A stretch of DNA of 64,000 bases from UBA5078 sp964538025 (GCA_964538025.1 CAZICZ010000002.1:248001-312000), one strand, 5' to 3'. Positions 8,801 to 17,781 are shown, counted from the first letter of the stretch. Numbers and translations are program-made. Notes: a model not told the origin generated them from the letters alone.

Positions 8801-9940
8801 ATGACACCTACGCTTTCCTTGTGCATGGCACTCATGGAACGCCCCTCCATCACGCCGTCGGATGCAGGTTGCAATGCATTGCTGATGTCCCGCCTGGAGG
8901 CGCTGGGGTTTCGAATTGAGTCCATGCCGTTTGGCGACGTGCAAAATTTCTGGGCACGTAAAGGCACCGAAGGTCCCGTCTTTGCCTTCGCGGGCCATAC
9001 CGACGTCGTCCCAACCGGCCCCGAAACAGAATGGAAATCGGCCCCGTTTATGCCCAGCGTGAGGGAGGGTCTCCTCTTCGGTCGCGGCGCCGCAGACATG
9101 AAGGGAAGCATTGCGGCGATGGTCATTGCCTGCGAACGTTTTCTGGCCTCGGGAACGCCATTCACGGGTTCTCTGGCATTCCTGATCACCAGTGACGAGG
9201 AAGGCGTCGCCATCAATGGCACGCGCAAAGTGATCGAGGTGCTGGAAGCCCGTGAGGAAAAAATTGATTACTGCATCGTGGGAGAACCCAGCAGCAGCAA
9301 GCAACTGGGCGATGTCATCAAAATCGGACGTCGTGGATCGCTTCATGGCTTTCTCACAGTCCACGGCATTCAAGGCCACGTGGCCTACCCTCACCTCGCA
9401 CGCAATCCCATTCACACTGCCCTGCTTCCCCTGCATGCGCTCGCAGAAGAAGTGTGGGACAACGGCAATGCCGCATTTCCGCCCACTAGCTTTCAGATTT
9501 CAAACGTGCACTCTGGAACGGGCGCAGACAATGTGATTCCCGGAACCTTGCAAGCGAAGTTCAATTTCCGTTTTTCCACGGAACTGGACGAGGCAACGAT
9601 TCGAGCTCGCACACACGCCATCCTCGATGCATACCCCTTGGATTACACGCTGGAATGGCAATTGTCCGGCAATCCATTCCTGACGGCGCGGGGCACATTG
9701 ATCGATGTGGTACAGGAAAGTATCCGGCAGGTCGTCGGTATCGAAACGGAATGTTCGACGAGCGGCGGCACCTCGGACGGGCGTTTTATCGCGCCTACGG
9801 GGGCCCAACTGCTTGAGCTTGGCCCATGCAATGCCACAATCCACAAAGTGAATGAACACGTGAGTCTGGCAGAACTTGAGACCCTGACAGATCTCTATGA
9901 GGATGTACTGCGCCGCGTGTTTGCCCCGACAACGGCGTAA
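8801..9940 (+). CDS. dapE: Succinyl-diaminopimelate desuccinylase
   Basis: This is a 379-residue di-zinc M20 peptidase-family enzyme. Metal ligands are visible in FAGHTDVVPTGP (His about 67), GRGAADMKG (Asp about 100), TSDEEG (Glu pair about 134-135), VGEPSS (Glu about 163) and a late His in NEHVS. SGGTSDGRFI is DapE-type. It releases succinate from N-succinyl-L,L-diaminopimelate. Its stop codon directly abuts the stop codon of the convergent rsmJ (9938-9943 reads TAATTA), so there is no room for a dedicated terminator between them. Confidence 0.96.
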   Translation: MTPTLSLCMALMERPSITPSDAGCNALLMSRLEALGFRIESMPFGDVQNFWARKGTEGPVFAFAGHTDVVPTGPETEWKSAPFMPSVREGLLFGRGAADMKGSIAAMVIACERFLASGTPFTGSLAFLITSDEEGVAINGTRKVIEVLEAREEKIDYCIVGEPSSSKQLGDVIKIGRRGSLHGFLTVHGIQGHVAYPHLARNPIHTALLPLHALAEEVWDNGNAAFPPTSFQISNVHSGTGADNVIPGTLQAKFNFRFSTELDEATIRARTHAILDAYPLDYTLEWQLSGNPFLTARGTLIDVVQESIRQVVGIETECSTSGGTSDGRFIAPTGAQLLELGPCNATIHKVNEHVSLAELETLTDLYEDVLRRVFAPTTA

Positions 9941-10732
9941 TTATTTCGCCCGCACACACAAATACACATCGAAACGGCTCGATTTGCCCTCGTGCGAAAA
10001 AGAAGGGGCTCTCCCAGCCAGAGCCTGGGCAATCCGTGGCCGTTTGACCACGACGCGTTTTTGTGCGCGCTCCAGCGCAACGCCTAACAAGGCTTCTCCG
10101 CCCGCCTCGGTTGCAAGCAGCTTTTGCAGCAGCGCCATGCCCTTCTTGACCTTGGCGCTCTTGCGGCGTTCAGGAAACATCGGATCCAGATAGATGACTT
10201 CAGGCGGCTCTGCGGCGGTCTCTGCCAGCCAACGCTCGCTGTCCGCGTGAATCAAGGTCATCCGCCCGACACTTTGCCGCACGCGCGGATTTTCGCTCAC
10301 TCGCCCCCGCTGCAAGCCATTTTCAAGCAGGGCATGCAACACGGGGGAACGTTCCAGCAACGTCACCTGACAGCCCGCAGAGGCCATCAGAAACGCATCA
10401 AGCCCAAATCCCGCGGTAGCATCCACGACGTGCGCCATACTTCCCTGCTTGATGCCAGCGGCCTTTAAAAGCGCTTCCGGTGGTGCCTGTCGACGCTGCC
10501 TGTATTCCAGCGCCTCGTTTTCGAAATCAACACACACCGCGCCGGACGCCGCGGGACCACATTCCTGCAAGTGCAGTATCCCGTTCTCGAAAGTCAGGAG
10601 GAACTGACAGATGTTCTCCGCCTTCTCAGACGTTGAGACGACTCGTGCGTTCAGCTTGTCTGCCAGGGAAACCAGATCTGTCTTCGCGGTGCCATCGAGG
10701 TCGCACACTCCCAGCAACACTGAATCGCTCAT
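9941..10732 (-). CDS. rsmJ: 16S rRNA (guanine-1516-N2)-methyltransferase
   Basis: The 263-residue product has the RsmJ pattern: LLKAAGIKQGS, then VDATAGFGLDAFLMASAGCQVTLLE (SAM-binding motif I with its acidic loop), and YLDPMFPERRKSAKVKKGM with the DPMFP catalytic motif IV. It methylates G1516 of 16S rRNA in the small subunit. It follows uppP with a 9-nt gap and is probably the last gene of a tsaB-uppP-rsmJ unit. Confidence 0.93.
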   Translation of the reverse strand: MSDSVLLGVCDLDGTAKTDLVSLADKLNARVVSTSEKAENICQFLLTFENGILHLQECGPAASGAVCVDFENEALEYRQRRQAPPEALLKAAGIKQGSMAHVVDATAGFGLDAFLMASAGCQVTLLERSPVLHALLENGLQRGRVSENPRVRQSVGRMTLIHADSERWLAETAAEPPEVIYLDPMFPERRKSAKVKKGMALLQKLLATEAGGEALLGVALERAQKRVVVKRPRIAQALAGRAPSFSHEGKSSRFDVYLCVRAK

Positions 10733-10741
10733 ACACTTTTC

Positions 10742-11557
10742 TCAGGAAACGCGGGAGGCATACAGCGCAAGCAGACCCGCCCCCATGATCACGCGGTAGA
10801 CGATGAACGGCATAAACCCGATGCGCTCAATCACTTGCAGAAAGGTGTGGATGCAGGCATAGGACACGAGTGCGGAGAGCGCCATGCCATACACAGTGAT
10901 TCCCCATTGGGCGGCACTGTCCTGCTGCACAAGCGCGACACCCTCCAGCACTCCACTTGCCAAAATAATGGGAATCGCCAGCAAAAAAGAAAATTTCGCG
11001 GCAGCGCGGCGGTCTAGCCCGCAGAACAGACCCGCTGTCATGGTGATGCCGGAGCGCGACGTGCCAGGCATCAATGCCAGAATCTGAAAGAAGCCAATGA
11101 CCAGTGCAGATTTCAATGTCAGCGAATCCAGGCTGCGGTGCTGACGTGCCAAACGATCCGCCACGAAGAGCAAGCCGGCAAACACAATCGATGTCACGCC
11201 AATCAACACCATCGAACGGGAGTAAGTAGCCACAATATCCGACAGCAAAAATCCCGCAAGGCCAGCAGGGAGTGTGGCTACTATCACGCACCATGCTATG
11301 CGGGACTCGGCGCTATGAACACCTCGAAAACACGCACGCAACCAGGCGCCCGCCAGAAGTGCAATGTCCCGTCGGAAATACACCATCACCGCCAGAAGGC
11401 TTCCGACATGCACCGCGACATCAAAAATCAGCCCTTGATCCTCCCACCCCCACAACTCCTTGGGCAACAGGATATGCGCGGAACTGGAGATCGGCAGAAA
11501 CTCGGTGAAGCCCTGAATGATGGCAAGCACACTTGCCTTGAAAAAATCGAATTCCAT
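10742..11557 (-). CDS. uppP: Undecaprenyl-diphosphatase (BacA family)
   Basis: This 271-residue polytopic membrane protein contains QGFTEFLPISSSAH and PGTSRSGITM, the two re-entrant active-site motifs of UppP/BacA (Glu-rich ExxxE and PGxSRSG). It dephosphorylates undecaprenyl diphosphate at the periplasmic face to recycle the lipid carrier made by UppS, whose gene is also in this window. The start is set at MEFDFFKASVL (11557). The 43 residues upstream in the same frame are basic, lie over tsaB coding sequence and are not family-like. It starts 2 nt after the tsaB stop, so translational coupling is likely. Confidence 0.95.
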   Translation of the reverse strand: MEFDFFKASVLAIIQGFTEFLPISSSAHILLPKELWGWEDQGLIFDVAVHVGSLLAVMVYFRRDIALLAGAWLRACFRGVHSAESRIAWCVIVATLPAGLAGFLLSDIVATYSRSMVLIGVTSIVFAGLLFVADRLARQHRSLDSLTLKSALVIGFFQILALMPGTSRSGITMTAGLFCGLDRRAAAKFSFLLAIPIILASGVLEGVALVQQDSAAQWGITVYGMALSALVSYACIHTFLQVIERIGFMPFIVYRVIMGAGLLALYASRVS

Positions 11558-11558
11558 T

Positions 11559-12245
11559 TTATTCCTGATAGTCCATCTGATCTTTGAGATACACAGGCTG
11601 CGCTTGTGCCGCCGACACCCAGTCCTTTTGTGCAAATCGTTGCAGGGCGAGCGCACAAAGAGATGACGCATCACTGACACAATCACCCAGTCGAAACGCG
11701 ATGGTATGCCGCTGTTCGTGGTTTATCTGCGAATAGAGCTGCCCTTCACCGTTGCCCACGAGTGCCCTAAGATCACCTGACGCGGGCCAATTCGCCAACA
11801 CTGCCGCTGGCGTACCCACAGTGTCTTCTCGCTCGCAGACAAGCCTGTCGGCCACCAGACGATAGCCACCACAATACACTTCGTTCTCACGCGCAGTGAT
11901 GCACACCATCATGGACGCCCCGGATACCGAAGGCGCCGCGCGATAGGCCATGACGGCAAGGGAGGAAATGCCAATCACCGGCAGCGATCGGGCGAAGGCG
12001 AGTCCCTGCGCAACGCCTGCACCAATCCGCAATCCGGTGAAGGACCCTGGCCCGCTCACAAATGCTATCGCCTCGAGATCGGTAAAGCGGCAACCCGATT
12101 CCTTCAACACTGCTTCTATGATCGGTAATAACCGGCGGGTGTGCTGTCGGGATTCATTGCTCTGCTGTTGAACGAGACGGCCACCATGAAGCAGTGCCAC
12201 GGAACACAGCGTATGAGACGTATCGATAGCGAGAAGACTTGGCAT
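11559..12245 (-). CDS. tsaB: tRNA threonylcarbamoyladenosine biosynthesis protein TsaB
   Basis: This is a 228-residue ASKHA-fold protein. LAIDTSHTLCSVAL and the FVSGPGSFTGLRIGAG segment (GPGSFTGLR) are diagnostic of TsaB. It is an inactive paralogue that scaffolds TsaD and TsaE for the t6A37 modification of ANN-decoding tRNAs. The genes downstream are uppP and rsmJ. A strong terminator separates it from the H1-like gene upstream. Confidence 0.95.
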   Translation of the reverse strand: MPSLLAIDTSHTLCSVALLHGGRLVQQQSNESRQHTRRLLPIIEAVLKESGCRFTDLEAIAFVSGPGSFTGLRIGAGVAQGLAFARSLPVIGISSLAVMAYRAAPSVSGASMMVCITARENEVYCGGYRLVADRLVCEREDTVGTPAAVLANWPASGDLRALVGNGEGQLYSQINHEQRHTIAFRLGDCVSDASSLCALALQRFAQKDWVSAAQAQPVYLKDQMDYQE

Positions 12246-12270
12246 GTCAGGATTATACCGAAGGAAATAA

Positions 12271-12305
12271 AAAATCCCTCAGAGTTTCACACCCTGAGGG
12301 ATTTT
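12271..12305 (-). terminator. Intrinsic terminator of the H1-like gene
   Basis: A 12-bp stem (AAAATCCCTCAG / CTGAGGGATTTT) with an 11-nt loop is followed on the minus strand by TTTTTTATTT-type sequence. It lies 43 nt downstream of the H1-like gene and ends about 25 nt before tsaB, so it isolates the two genes. Confidence 0.85.
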
Positions 12306-12348
12306 GACTATCGCGGCGAATCGATAACCGATTCGCCCATCACCGCGT

Positions 12349-13434
12349 TTAGCTGGACGGTGTTGCAACGCTCGGAGCGGCCTTTTTAGGGGCAGCTTTT
12401 TTCGCGGCGGGCTTTTTCGCAGCTGCTTTTTTCGCGGCTGGCTTTTTCGCAGCTGCCGGTTTCGCTGCAGGCTTTGCAACCTTCTTAGCAGCGGGCTTTT
12501 TGGCTGCTGCTTTCTTTACGGCTACTGGCTTCGCTGCCGCTTTTTTCGGAGCGGCTTTCTTGGCAGCGGCCTTTTTAGGAGCAGCCTTCTTGGGAGCGGC
12601 GACTTTCTTCGCTGCCGCTTTCTTTGGCGCCGCTTTCTTTGGCGCTGCTTTCTTTGGCGCTGCTTTCTTTGGCGCTGCTTTTTTGGCGGCTGCTGGCTTC
12701 TTGGCAACCACTTTCGCTGCTGCCTTTTTCACAGTCTTGACGACTTTCTTCGCTGCTGCTTTCGCTTTTGCTGCCGCTTTCTTGGCGGCTGCCTTTTCAC
12801 GAATCGCTAAGCGCTTTGCCACTGCTTTGGCTTTTGCTGCGGCACGGCGTGCCAACAGTTTTTCGCGAGCAATGCGCTTCTTGGCAGCAGCTTTTGCTTT
12901 GGCAGCGGCTTTGACAGCGGCGGCTTTTGCTTTTACTGCCGCTTTTTTCGCTGCAATTTTACGCTTCAGGGAGTCTTTCTTGACGCGGGCCGCTTCTTTG
13001 GCAGCATCTGCCTTAGCGCGTTTCTTCTTCCACTGGTCAGAGAAGGCTTTTACGGCTTTAGCCAGATCAGCATCGGCTTTGGCCGCCATGGCAGCTTTGC
13101 GAGCGTCGGAGGCTTTCTTGCGCGCTTCAGCAGCCGCTTTTGCCTTTGCAGCAGCTGAGGCAGCTTTTACGGCCGTTTCTGCAGATTTGAGTTTAGCGTT
13201 AGTTTCGCGGACTTTGACTGCCAGCTTGCTTGCAGTCTCTTTGGCTTTTGCAGCGACTTTCTTGTTGGAAGAAGCAGTCACTTTACCCTGTGCAGCAGCG
13301 AGTTGCTTGGAGGAATTCGCTGATTCTTTTTGCAGTTTAGCTAAAGATGCTTGTGCTTTCGCAAGAGCAGCATCACCGGTTTTTTTAACCGCCGATTTAG
13401 CAGGCGCCTTCTTTGTCGCTTTCACTTTGGCCAT
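12349..13434 (-). CDS. Lys/Ala-rich histone H1-like protein (AlgP-type)
   Basis: The product (361 residues) is almost entirely Lys and Ala. Residues about 20-220 are charged, probably helical or coiled-coil (KLQKESANSSKQLAAA, FSDQWKKKRAKADAAK). Residues about 225-355 are a disordered tail of KKAAP, KKPAAK and KKAAA repeats like the eukaryotic H1 tail and the AlgP/HupC-type proteins of Pseudomonas. Such proteins bind DNA non-specifically and shape the nucleoid, but the exact role here is not known. Repeats of 15 bp in the gene make the tail length prone to change by slippage. It stands alone between two terminators. AGGAG precedes the ATG. Confidence 0.8.
   Translation of the reverse strand: MAKVKATKKAPAKSAVKKTGDAALAKAQASLAKLQKESANSSKQLAAAQGKVTASSNKKVAAKAKETASKLAVKVRETNAKLKSAETAVKAASAAAKAKAAAEARKKASDARKAAMAAKADADLAKAVKAFSDQWKKKRAKADAAKEAARVKKDSLKRKIAAKKAAVKAKAAAVKAAAKAKAAAKKRIAREKLLARRAAAKAKAVAKRLAIREKAAAKKAAAKAKAAAKKVVKTVKKAAAKVVAKKPAAAKKAAPKKAAPKKAAPKKAAPKKAAAKKVAAPKKAAPKKAAAKKAAPKKAAAKPVAVKKAAAKKPAAKKVAKPAAKPAAAKKPAAKKAAAKKPAAKKAAPKKAAPSVATPSS
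12617..12691. repeat. 15-bp tandem repeat inside the H1-like gene
   Basis: There are five consecutive 15-bp units (12617, 12632, 12647, 12662, 12677). The first four are GCTTTCTTTGGCGCY on the plus strand and the fifth is diverged (GCTTTTTTGGCGGCT). Each encodes one KKAAP-type pentapeptide. Loss or gain of units keeps the reading frame. Confidence 0.85.
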
Positions 13435-13746
13435 ACTGTTAACTCTCCTAAAATGTGGAACAAGACCACTTTAATTTCATCAACATGGGCACCCCCACGT
13501 TTGAGCGGCACCTTAGCACAAAATTATTCTGCTATACACCAGTGCGCCTCTAAAAATCTGTAAAAAATCAATCAAATTTGATTAAAAAACCCAAAAGAGT
13601 CAGCAAAGAGAGATCGCACATGTTGTAGCGGATTTGGAAAAGAATTTTTGCAGCAGGAATCGGTGGAGAAAAGAGAGAGAGTGTTGAATTTTTACACGCA
13701 GAATTCGGGGGATTGCCTGTCAACAATCACCCCGAACGTGGATGGA
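13435..13746. other. 312-nt gap between the H1-like gene and adk
   Basis: The gap is AT-rich in the middle, with a perfect 14-bp palindrome (AATCAAATTTGATT, 13570-13583) upstream of the H1-like gene on the minus strand. That suits an UP element or a nucleoid-protein site, but I could not fix a -35/-10 pair with confidence. The adk terminator candidate lies at 13704-13736. No convincing coding sequence is present. Confidence 0.5.
13704..13736 (-). terminator. Probable adk terminator
   Basis: The hairpin TTCGGGG(G)ATTG / CAATC(A)CCCCGAA has an 8-nt loop and one imperfect position, 10 nt after the adk stop. The sequence after it on the minus strand is only mildly T-rich, so it may be a weak or factor-assisted terminator. 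Confidence 0.5.
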
Positions 13747-14400
13747 TTACAAGGCGGACATGAGCTTTTCGATTTGCGCACGGACGACGTCGACATTGTC
13801 TTGTCCGTTCAAGCGAACTACCTTTACGCCCTGTCCTTTTGCTTCGAGATTTTGGTAAAAATCAACCAGAGGTTTTGTTTGCTGATGGTAAACCTGCAAG
13901 CGTTTGCGGACCGTTTCTTCTTTATCATCGTCGCGCTGGATTAACGCATCACCCGTGATATCGTCGATTCCTGCCTTTTTGGGCGGGTTGTTGGTGACAT
14001 GATAGACGCGCCCCGAATCCGGATGGACACGGCGCCCGCTCAGACGATTGACTATTTCCTCATCGGCCACGCTGATTTCAACGACCACGTCAATGCGGAT
14101 CCCTGCGTCTTCCATCGCCTGTGCCTGTGGAATCGTGCGTGGAAATCCGTCGAGCAGGAAACCCGACGCGCAATCGGATTGCGCAATACGCTCTTTCACA
14201 AGCGCGATAATGATGTCGTCTGTCACAAGCCCGCCGGAATTCATGACTTCCTTTACCTGCAGACCCAAAGCTGTGCCCGCCTTGACTGCAGCACGCAACA
14301 TGTCACCCGTTGAAATTTGCGGAATGCCATACTTCGATGTAATGAACTGAGCCTGTGTGCCTTTTCCTGCGCCTGGCGCCCCCAATAAAATCACTCGCAT
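13747..14400 (-). CDS. adk: Adenylate kinase
   Basis: The 217-residue product is the long-LID form. The P-loop GAPGAGKGTQ is at residues 7-16, DGFPRT is near residue 84, and the LID (GRRVHPDSGRVYHV) has no zinc Cys set. It interconverts ATP + AMP and 2 ADP. The ATG at 14400 is preceded by AGGAGTAGGGT, a strong ribosome binding site. It appears monocistronic between the mazG 3' region and the H1-like gene. Confidence 0.97.
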   Translation of the reverse strand: MRVILLGAPGAGKGTQAQFITSKYGIPQISTGDMLRAAVKAGTALGLQVKEVMNSGGLVTDDIIIALVKERIAQSDCASGFLLDGFPRTIPQAQAMEDAGIRIDVVVEISVADEEIVNRLSGRRVHPDSGRVYHVTNNPPKKAGIDDITGDALIQRDDDKEETVRKRLQVYHQQTKPLVDFYQNLEAKGQGVKVVRLNGQDNVDVVRAQIEKLMSAL

Positions 14401-14497
14401 ACCCTACTCCTTTAAAGGCCTGAAACAGGTTCAGGCGGACCTTCATTGTAATTCCTGCGCGTGTGCCGCGCCGCGATTAGGTGCTCTGCCGCTTTCG

Positions 14498-14540
14498 TGA
14501 TACCGGGATCGACGGGCCGGCATTCAGCTTCCCGGTATCA
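14498..14540. repeat. Inverted repeat between mazG and adk (REP-like)
   Basis: Eleven-base arms TGATACCGGGA (14498-14508) and TCCCGGTATCA (14530-14540) are separated by 21 nt that contain GGGCCGGC. There is no T-run on either side. The look (ATACCGGGA...TCCCGGTAT around a GC-rich centre) resembles dispersed REP-type hairpins of gammaproteobacteria. I saw only one copy in this window. Confidence 0.45.
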
Positions 14541-14618
14541 TCACGGGGCATATAAAGGCACCGACCTTACACTAAAGCGCGCGAACGAAACAAGAAGCCG
14601 ATGCCTCGCCGCTACCCC

Positions 14619-15470
14619 TTACTTGACGGAAGCTGCTGCCTCCGCTTTCACTCGACGCCACAAAGCCTCCAATTGCTCACCGCTCATTTCCGAAAGGGAT
14701 AGCGATTCCTCCTGCGCGATACGTTCCATGCGTTTGAAACGTGTTTCAAAGCGGCGGTTACTGCTGCGCAATGCTGTCTCAGGATCACTCTGCACATGGC
14801 GTCCCAGATTGACGCAGGTGAAGAGCACGTCACCCAATTCCCTCTCAATCCCTTGGGTATCTTCCCGCAGCATCTCCGCCTCCAGCTCATCAATCTCTTC
14901 CCGCAATTTCGCGAGCACTTCCATTCCTGTCTGCCAATCAAAGCCAACCGTCGCGGCGCGCTTCTGCAATTTTCTGGCACGGTCCAGTGCTGGCAGCGAG
15001 CTTGGAATATCATCCATCACACTGACAATCCCGTCAGTTTGCGACTTGGCCGGCTTGCGGGCACGCTCTTCGTTTTTGATCAACTCCCAACGTGCTGCCA
15101 CTTCCTCCGCATCGATGCCTTTCAAGGCAGGATCGCCGAAACTTTCGAGGGTACCATCGGCAAACACATGGGGATGACGGCGCAATAATTTTTCCGTGAT
15201 GGCACTGACAACCTGGCCGAATTCAAAGCGCCCTTCTTCCTTGGCAATCTGTGCGTAAAACACGACCTGAAAAAGCAGATCACCCAACTCATCCTGCAAT
15301 TGTTCATCGTCCCCGGTTTCCACCGCGTCGATGACTTCATACACCTCTTCCAGGGTGTATCCGGTGAGGCTGTGCAAGGTCTGCTTTTTATCCCAGTTAC
15401 ATCCGAGCTCAGGGTCGCGCAATTTTTCCATCACGCTGAGCAGGGCTTCCATTGCATGGACGTTGGCCAT
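14619..15470 (-). CDS. mazG: Nucleoside triphosphate pyrophosphohydrolase MazG
   Basis: This 283-residue protein carries two MazG domains: LEEVYEVIDAVETGDDEQLQDELGD near the N-terminus (the EEVxE...ExxD metal-binding pattern) and a second EEIDELEAEM...ERELGDVLF near residue 215. It hydrolyses (d)NTPs to monophosphates and, in E. coli, lowers ppGpp-linked stress. The start is the ATG at 15470, six bases after GGAG. The upstream in-frame ATG at 15506 has no comparable site. relA lies directly upstream (52-nt gap), a conserved pairing in gammaproteobacteria. Confidence 0.95.
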   Translation of the reverse strand: MANVHAMEALLSVMEKLRDPELGCNWDKKQTLHSLTGYTLEEVYEVIDAVETGDDEQLQDELGDLLFQVVFYAQIAKEEGRFEFGQVVSAITEKLLRRHPHVFADGTLESFGDPALKGIDAEEVAARWELIKNEERARKPAKSQTDGIVSVMDDIPSSLPALDRARKLQKRAATVGFDWQTGMEVLAKLREEIDELEAEMLREDTQGIERELGDVLFTCVNLGRHVQSDPETALRSSNRRFETRFKRMERIAQEESLSLSEMSGEQLEALWRRVKAEAAASVK

Positions 15471-15521
15471 TTCACTCTCCTTCCCACGGAGACAAGGCCG
15501 TGGCATGTTGCCCTATCCGCA

Positions 15522-17759
15522 TTAGGATGCGGGACTGGCATCGACGCGCCTGGCTTCGATGACATTGTTGACGCGCGAAATTTTGTCCAGCACGCGGGAC
15601 AGAGAGTGGAAAGAATCCACCTCTACCTGCAAATGCATGCGGGCAATGCCCGCATGCTTGTCGGACTTGGTATTGACCTGCATCACTTCTATGCCTCCAT
15701 CCGCAAGAATGGTGGAAATGTCTCTCAACAAACCGGAACGGTCATACGCCTGAACAAAAATCTCGGTCAGCATGCTGACTCGCTGGCCTTCGCTCCACTG
15801 CACTTCGATGAACGTATCGTGGCGTTGCTGCTGTGTCTTGAGCGCCACCGGACAATCACTGCGATGAACCAGGACCTGATTGTGTTCCGTCATACACCCC
15901 ACAATCGCATTGCCACGCACTGGATTGCAGCACAGTGCCAACTGCGTTGACATGGGACCGGCACCCGAGACATTGCCGGACACCGATGTCTCGGGCTGTG
16001 CTGGCGAGGTCTCCTCGATCACACACAACAAAGGCGAGACGTCCTGGGCTGCCGCGATGACTTCGTCCACCGTAATGGCGCCGACACCCACGGCAGCAAA
16101 CAGGGCTTCCTGATTCTTGCACCCCAGACGACGCGCAATGTCTTTGTAATTCGGACTGCTGACCGCCAGGCGTTCAAATTCCTCCGCCAACAAGGAGATG
16201 CCCAACGCAATGTTCTGATCTCGTCCCTGTGTCTTGAACCACTGGATCAATTTCGCCTGGGCGCGCGGAGTGTTGGCAAAACCCAAGCCGGGCTTTAGCC
16301 AGTCACGACTAGGTTGGCTATTGTCATCGGCGAGCACCTCGACGCGATCGCCAGTCTGCAGGCGATAATTCAACGGGACCGTCTTCCCGTTCACGCGGGC
16401 ACCACAGCATTTATTGCCGACCTCCGTATGCACGTAGTAAGCAAAATCCAGCGGGGTCGCTCCTTTCATCATGTCAACGACATGACCCTCCGGCGTAAAG
16501 ACATAGACGCGATCAGGCGTTGTGGAGTCACTGCGCAGTTGCTCGGCAAGTCCACCTACCATGCCCATTTCGTCGTGCCATGCGAGCAGTTGCCGCAACC
16601 ACGCAATCTTGTCTTCGAAGTTGTCGCGATAATTGGGATCTGCGATACCTTCCTTGTAACGCCAGTGCGCACAAACGCCCAGTTCTGCATCCTCATCCAT
16701 GGCAAAGGTTCGGATCTGAATCTCGAATACTTTACTGTCCGGACCAATCACCGCCGTGTGCAGCGACTGATAGCCATTGGCCTTGGGCGTGGCGATATAG
16801 TCATCGAATTCATGGGGAATGACGCGCCAGAGATTATGGACAATGCCAAGCGTGGCGTAACAATCACGCACCTCTGGCACCAGAATACGGACGGCGCGAA
16901 TATCGTAAATCTGGGAAAAATCGAGATTCTTGTTCTGCATTTTGCGCCAGATACTGTAGATGTTCTTGGCACGTCCGGAGACTTCAGCATCGATATTGGC
17001 GCGGGCCAGATGACGGCGCAGCTCCTCCCGCACTTCCTGGACATAGCGTTCACGATCAACACGGCGTTCATCCAGCAGCGAGGCAATCCGCTTGTAGTTT
17101 TCCTCCTGCAAATAGCGGAAGGAAAGATCCTCGAGCTCCCACTTCAACTGGCCGATACCGAGGCGATGCGCGAGCGGTACATAAATCTCGAACACCTCGC
17201 GCGCCACGCGCTGCCGTTTTTCCTCGGGAGAATTCTTCACGGCGCGAATGGCGCAGGTACGTTCGGCCAGTTTGATCAGCGCAACACGGACGTCGTCGAT
17301 GAGCGCGAGGAGCATTTTGCGGACGTTTTCCACCTGATCATCACTCTGCCCCAACACACGTTTGCGACTGGTGTCCGTTTCATTGATGGCCGCCATGCGC
17401 AGAACGCCTTCCACCAGTTTGGTGACGGCGGGTCCAAATCCGTGTTCGAGGTCTTGAAGGCTCAGTCGTGATTCACGCACGCTGCGGTATAAAATGGCAG
17501 CGATAATCGCCTCGCTGTCCAGATGCAGTTCCGCCAGGATTTCGGCCATTTCCAGACCGGTGATATAGCTGCTGCTCTTTTCAAACCAAGCGTGTTTGGG
17601 GGCTTCCGAGCGCTGATGCGCCTCCCAGCTAATGTCGCAGGCACGGCGAATGGTATCGCGGTCCAAACCAAGACCGCCCCGCCCAAGGCTTTCAAACCAC
17701 TCATCAAAATGAATGCTGCCATCAGGGTTGAACGGTTGAGTGTCGCGGATATGCACCAT
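15522..17759 (-). CDS. relA: GTP pyrophosphokinase RelA
   Basis: The 745-residue product has RelA architecture. The N-terminal HD region is degenerate (AAILYRSVRES where SpoT has HDVIED), so it should not hydrolyse ppGpp. The synthetase has YDIRAVRI and GYQSLHT near residue 328, then a TGS domain near 412 (RVYVFTPEG) and a C-terminal ACT domain. It makes (p)ppGpp on ribosomes carrying uncharged tRNA. It is flanked by rlmD upstream and mazG downstream on the same strand. A SpoT homologue would be expected elsewhere in the genome. Confidence 0.96.
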   Translation of the reverse strand: MVHIRDTQPFNPDGSIHFDEWFESLGRGGLGLDRDTIRRACDISWEAHQRSEAPKHAWFEKSSSYITGLEMAEILAELHLDSEAIIAAILYRSVRESRLSLQDLEHGFGPAVTKLVEGVLRMAAINETDTSRKRVLGQSDDQVENVRKMLLALIDDVRVALIKLAERTCAIRAVKNSPEEKRQRVAREVFEIYVPLAHRLGIGQLKWELEDLSFRYLQEENYKRIASLLDERRVDRERYVQEVREELRRHLARANIDAEVSGRAKNIYSIWRKMQNKNLDFSQIYDIRAVRILVPEVRDCYATLGIVHNLWRVIPHEFDDYIATPKANGYQSLHTAVIGPDSKVFEIQIRTFAMDEDAELGVCAHWRYKEGIADPNYRDNFEDKIAWLRQLLAWHDEMGMVGGLAEQLRSDSTTPDRVYVFTPEGHVVDMMKGATPLDFAYYVHTEVGNKCCGARVNGKTVPLNYRLQTGDRVEVLADDNSQPSRDWLKPGLGFANTPRAQAKLIQWFKTQGRDQNIALGISLLAEEFERLAVSSPNYKDIARRLGCKNQEALFAAVGVGAITVDEVIAAAQDVSPLLCVIEETSPAQPETSVSGNVSGAGPMSTQLALCCNPVRGNAIVGCMTEHNQVLVHRSDCPVALKTQQQRHDTFIEVQWSEGQRVSMLTEIFVQAYDRSGLLRDISTILADGGIEVMQVNTKSDKHAGIARMHLQVEVDSFHSLSRVLDKISRVNNVIEARRVDASPAS

Positions 17760-17781
17760 AACGCGTGACCTGTTTGCTCGC

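Noticed and set aside
12617..12691. CRISPR-like array
   Set aside because: The repeats are contiguous 15-bp coding units without spacers, encoding KKAAP peptides.
12500..13474. 324-codon plus-strand frame rich in Phe and Ala opposite the H1-like gene
   Set aside because: It is the complement of Lys/Ala repeats (AAA/GCx read as TTT/GCx). There is no ribosome binding site or family resemblance, and the minus-strand protein has clear H1-like composition.
16314..17471. 385-codon plus-strand frame opposite relA
   Set aside because: It is a shadow of relA with no recognisable motifs or start signals.
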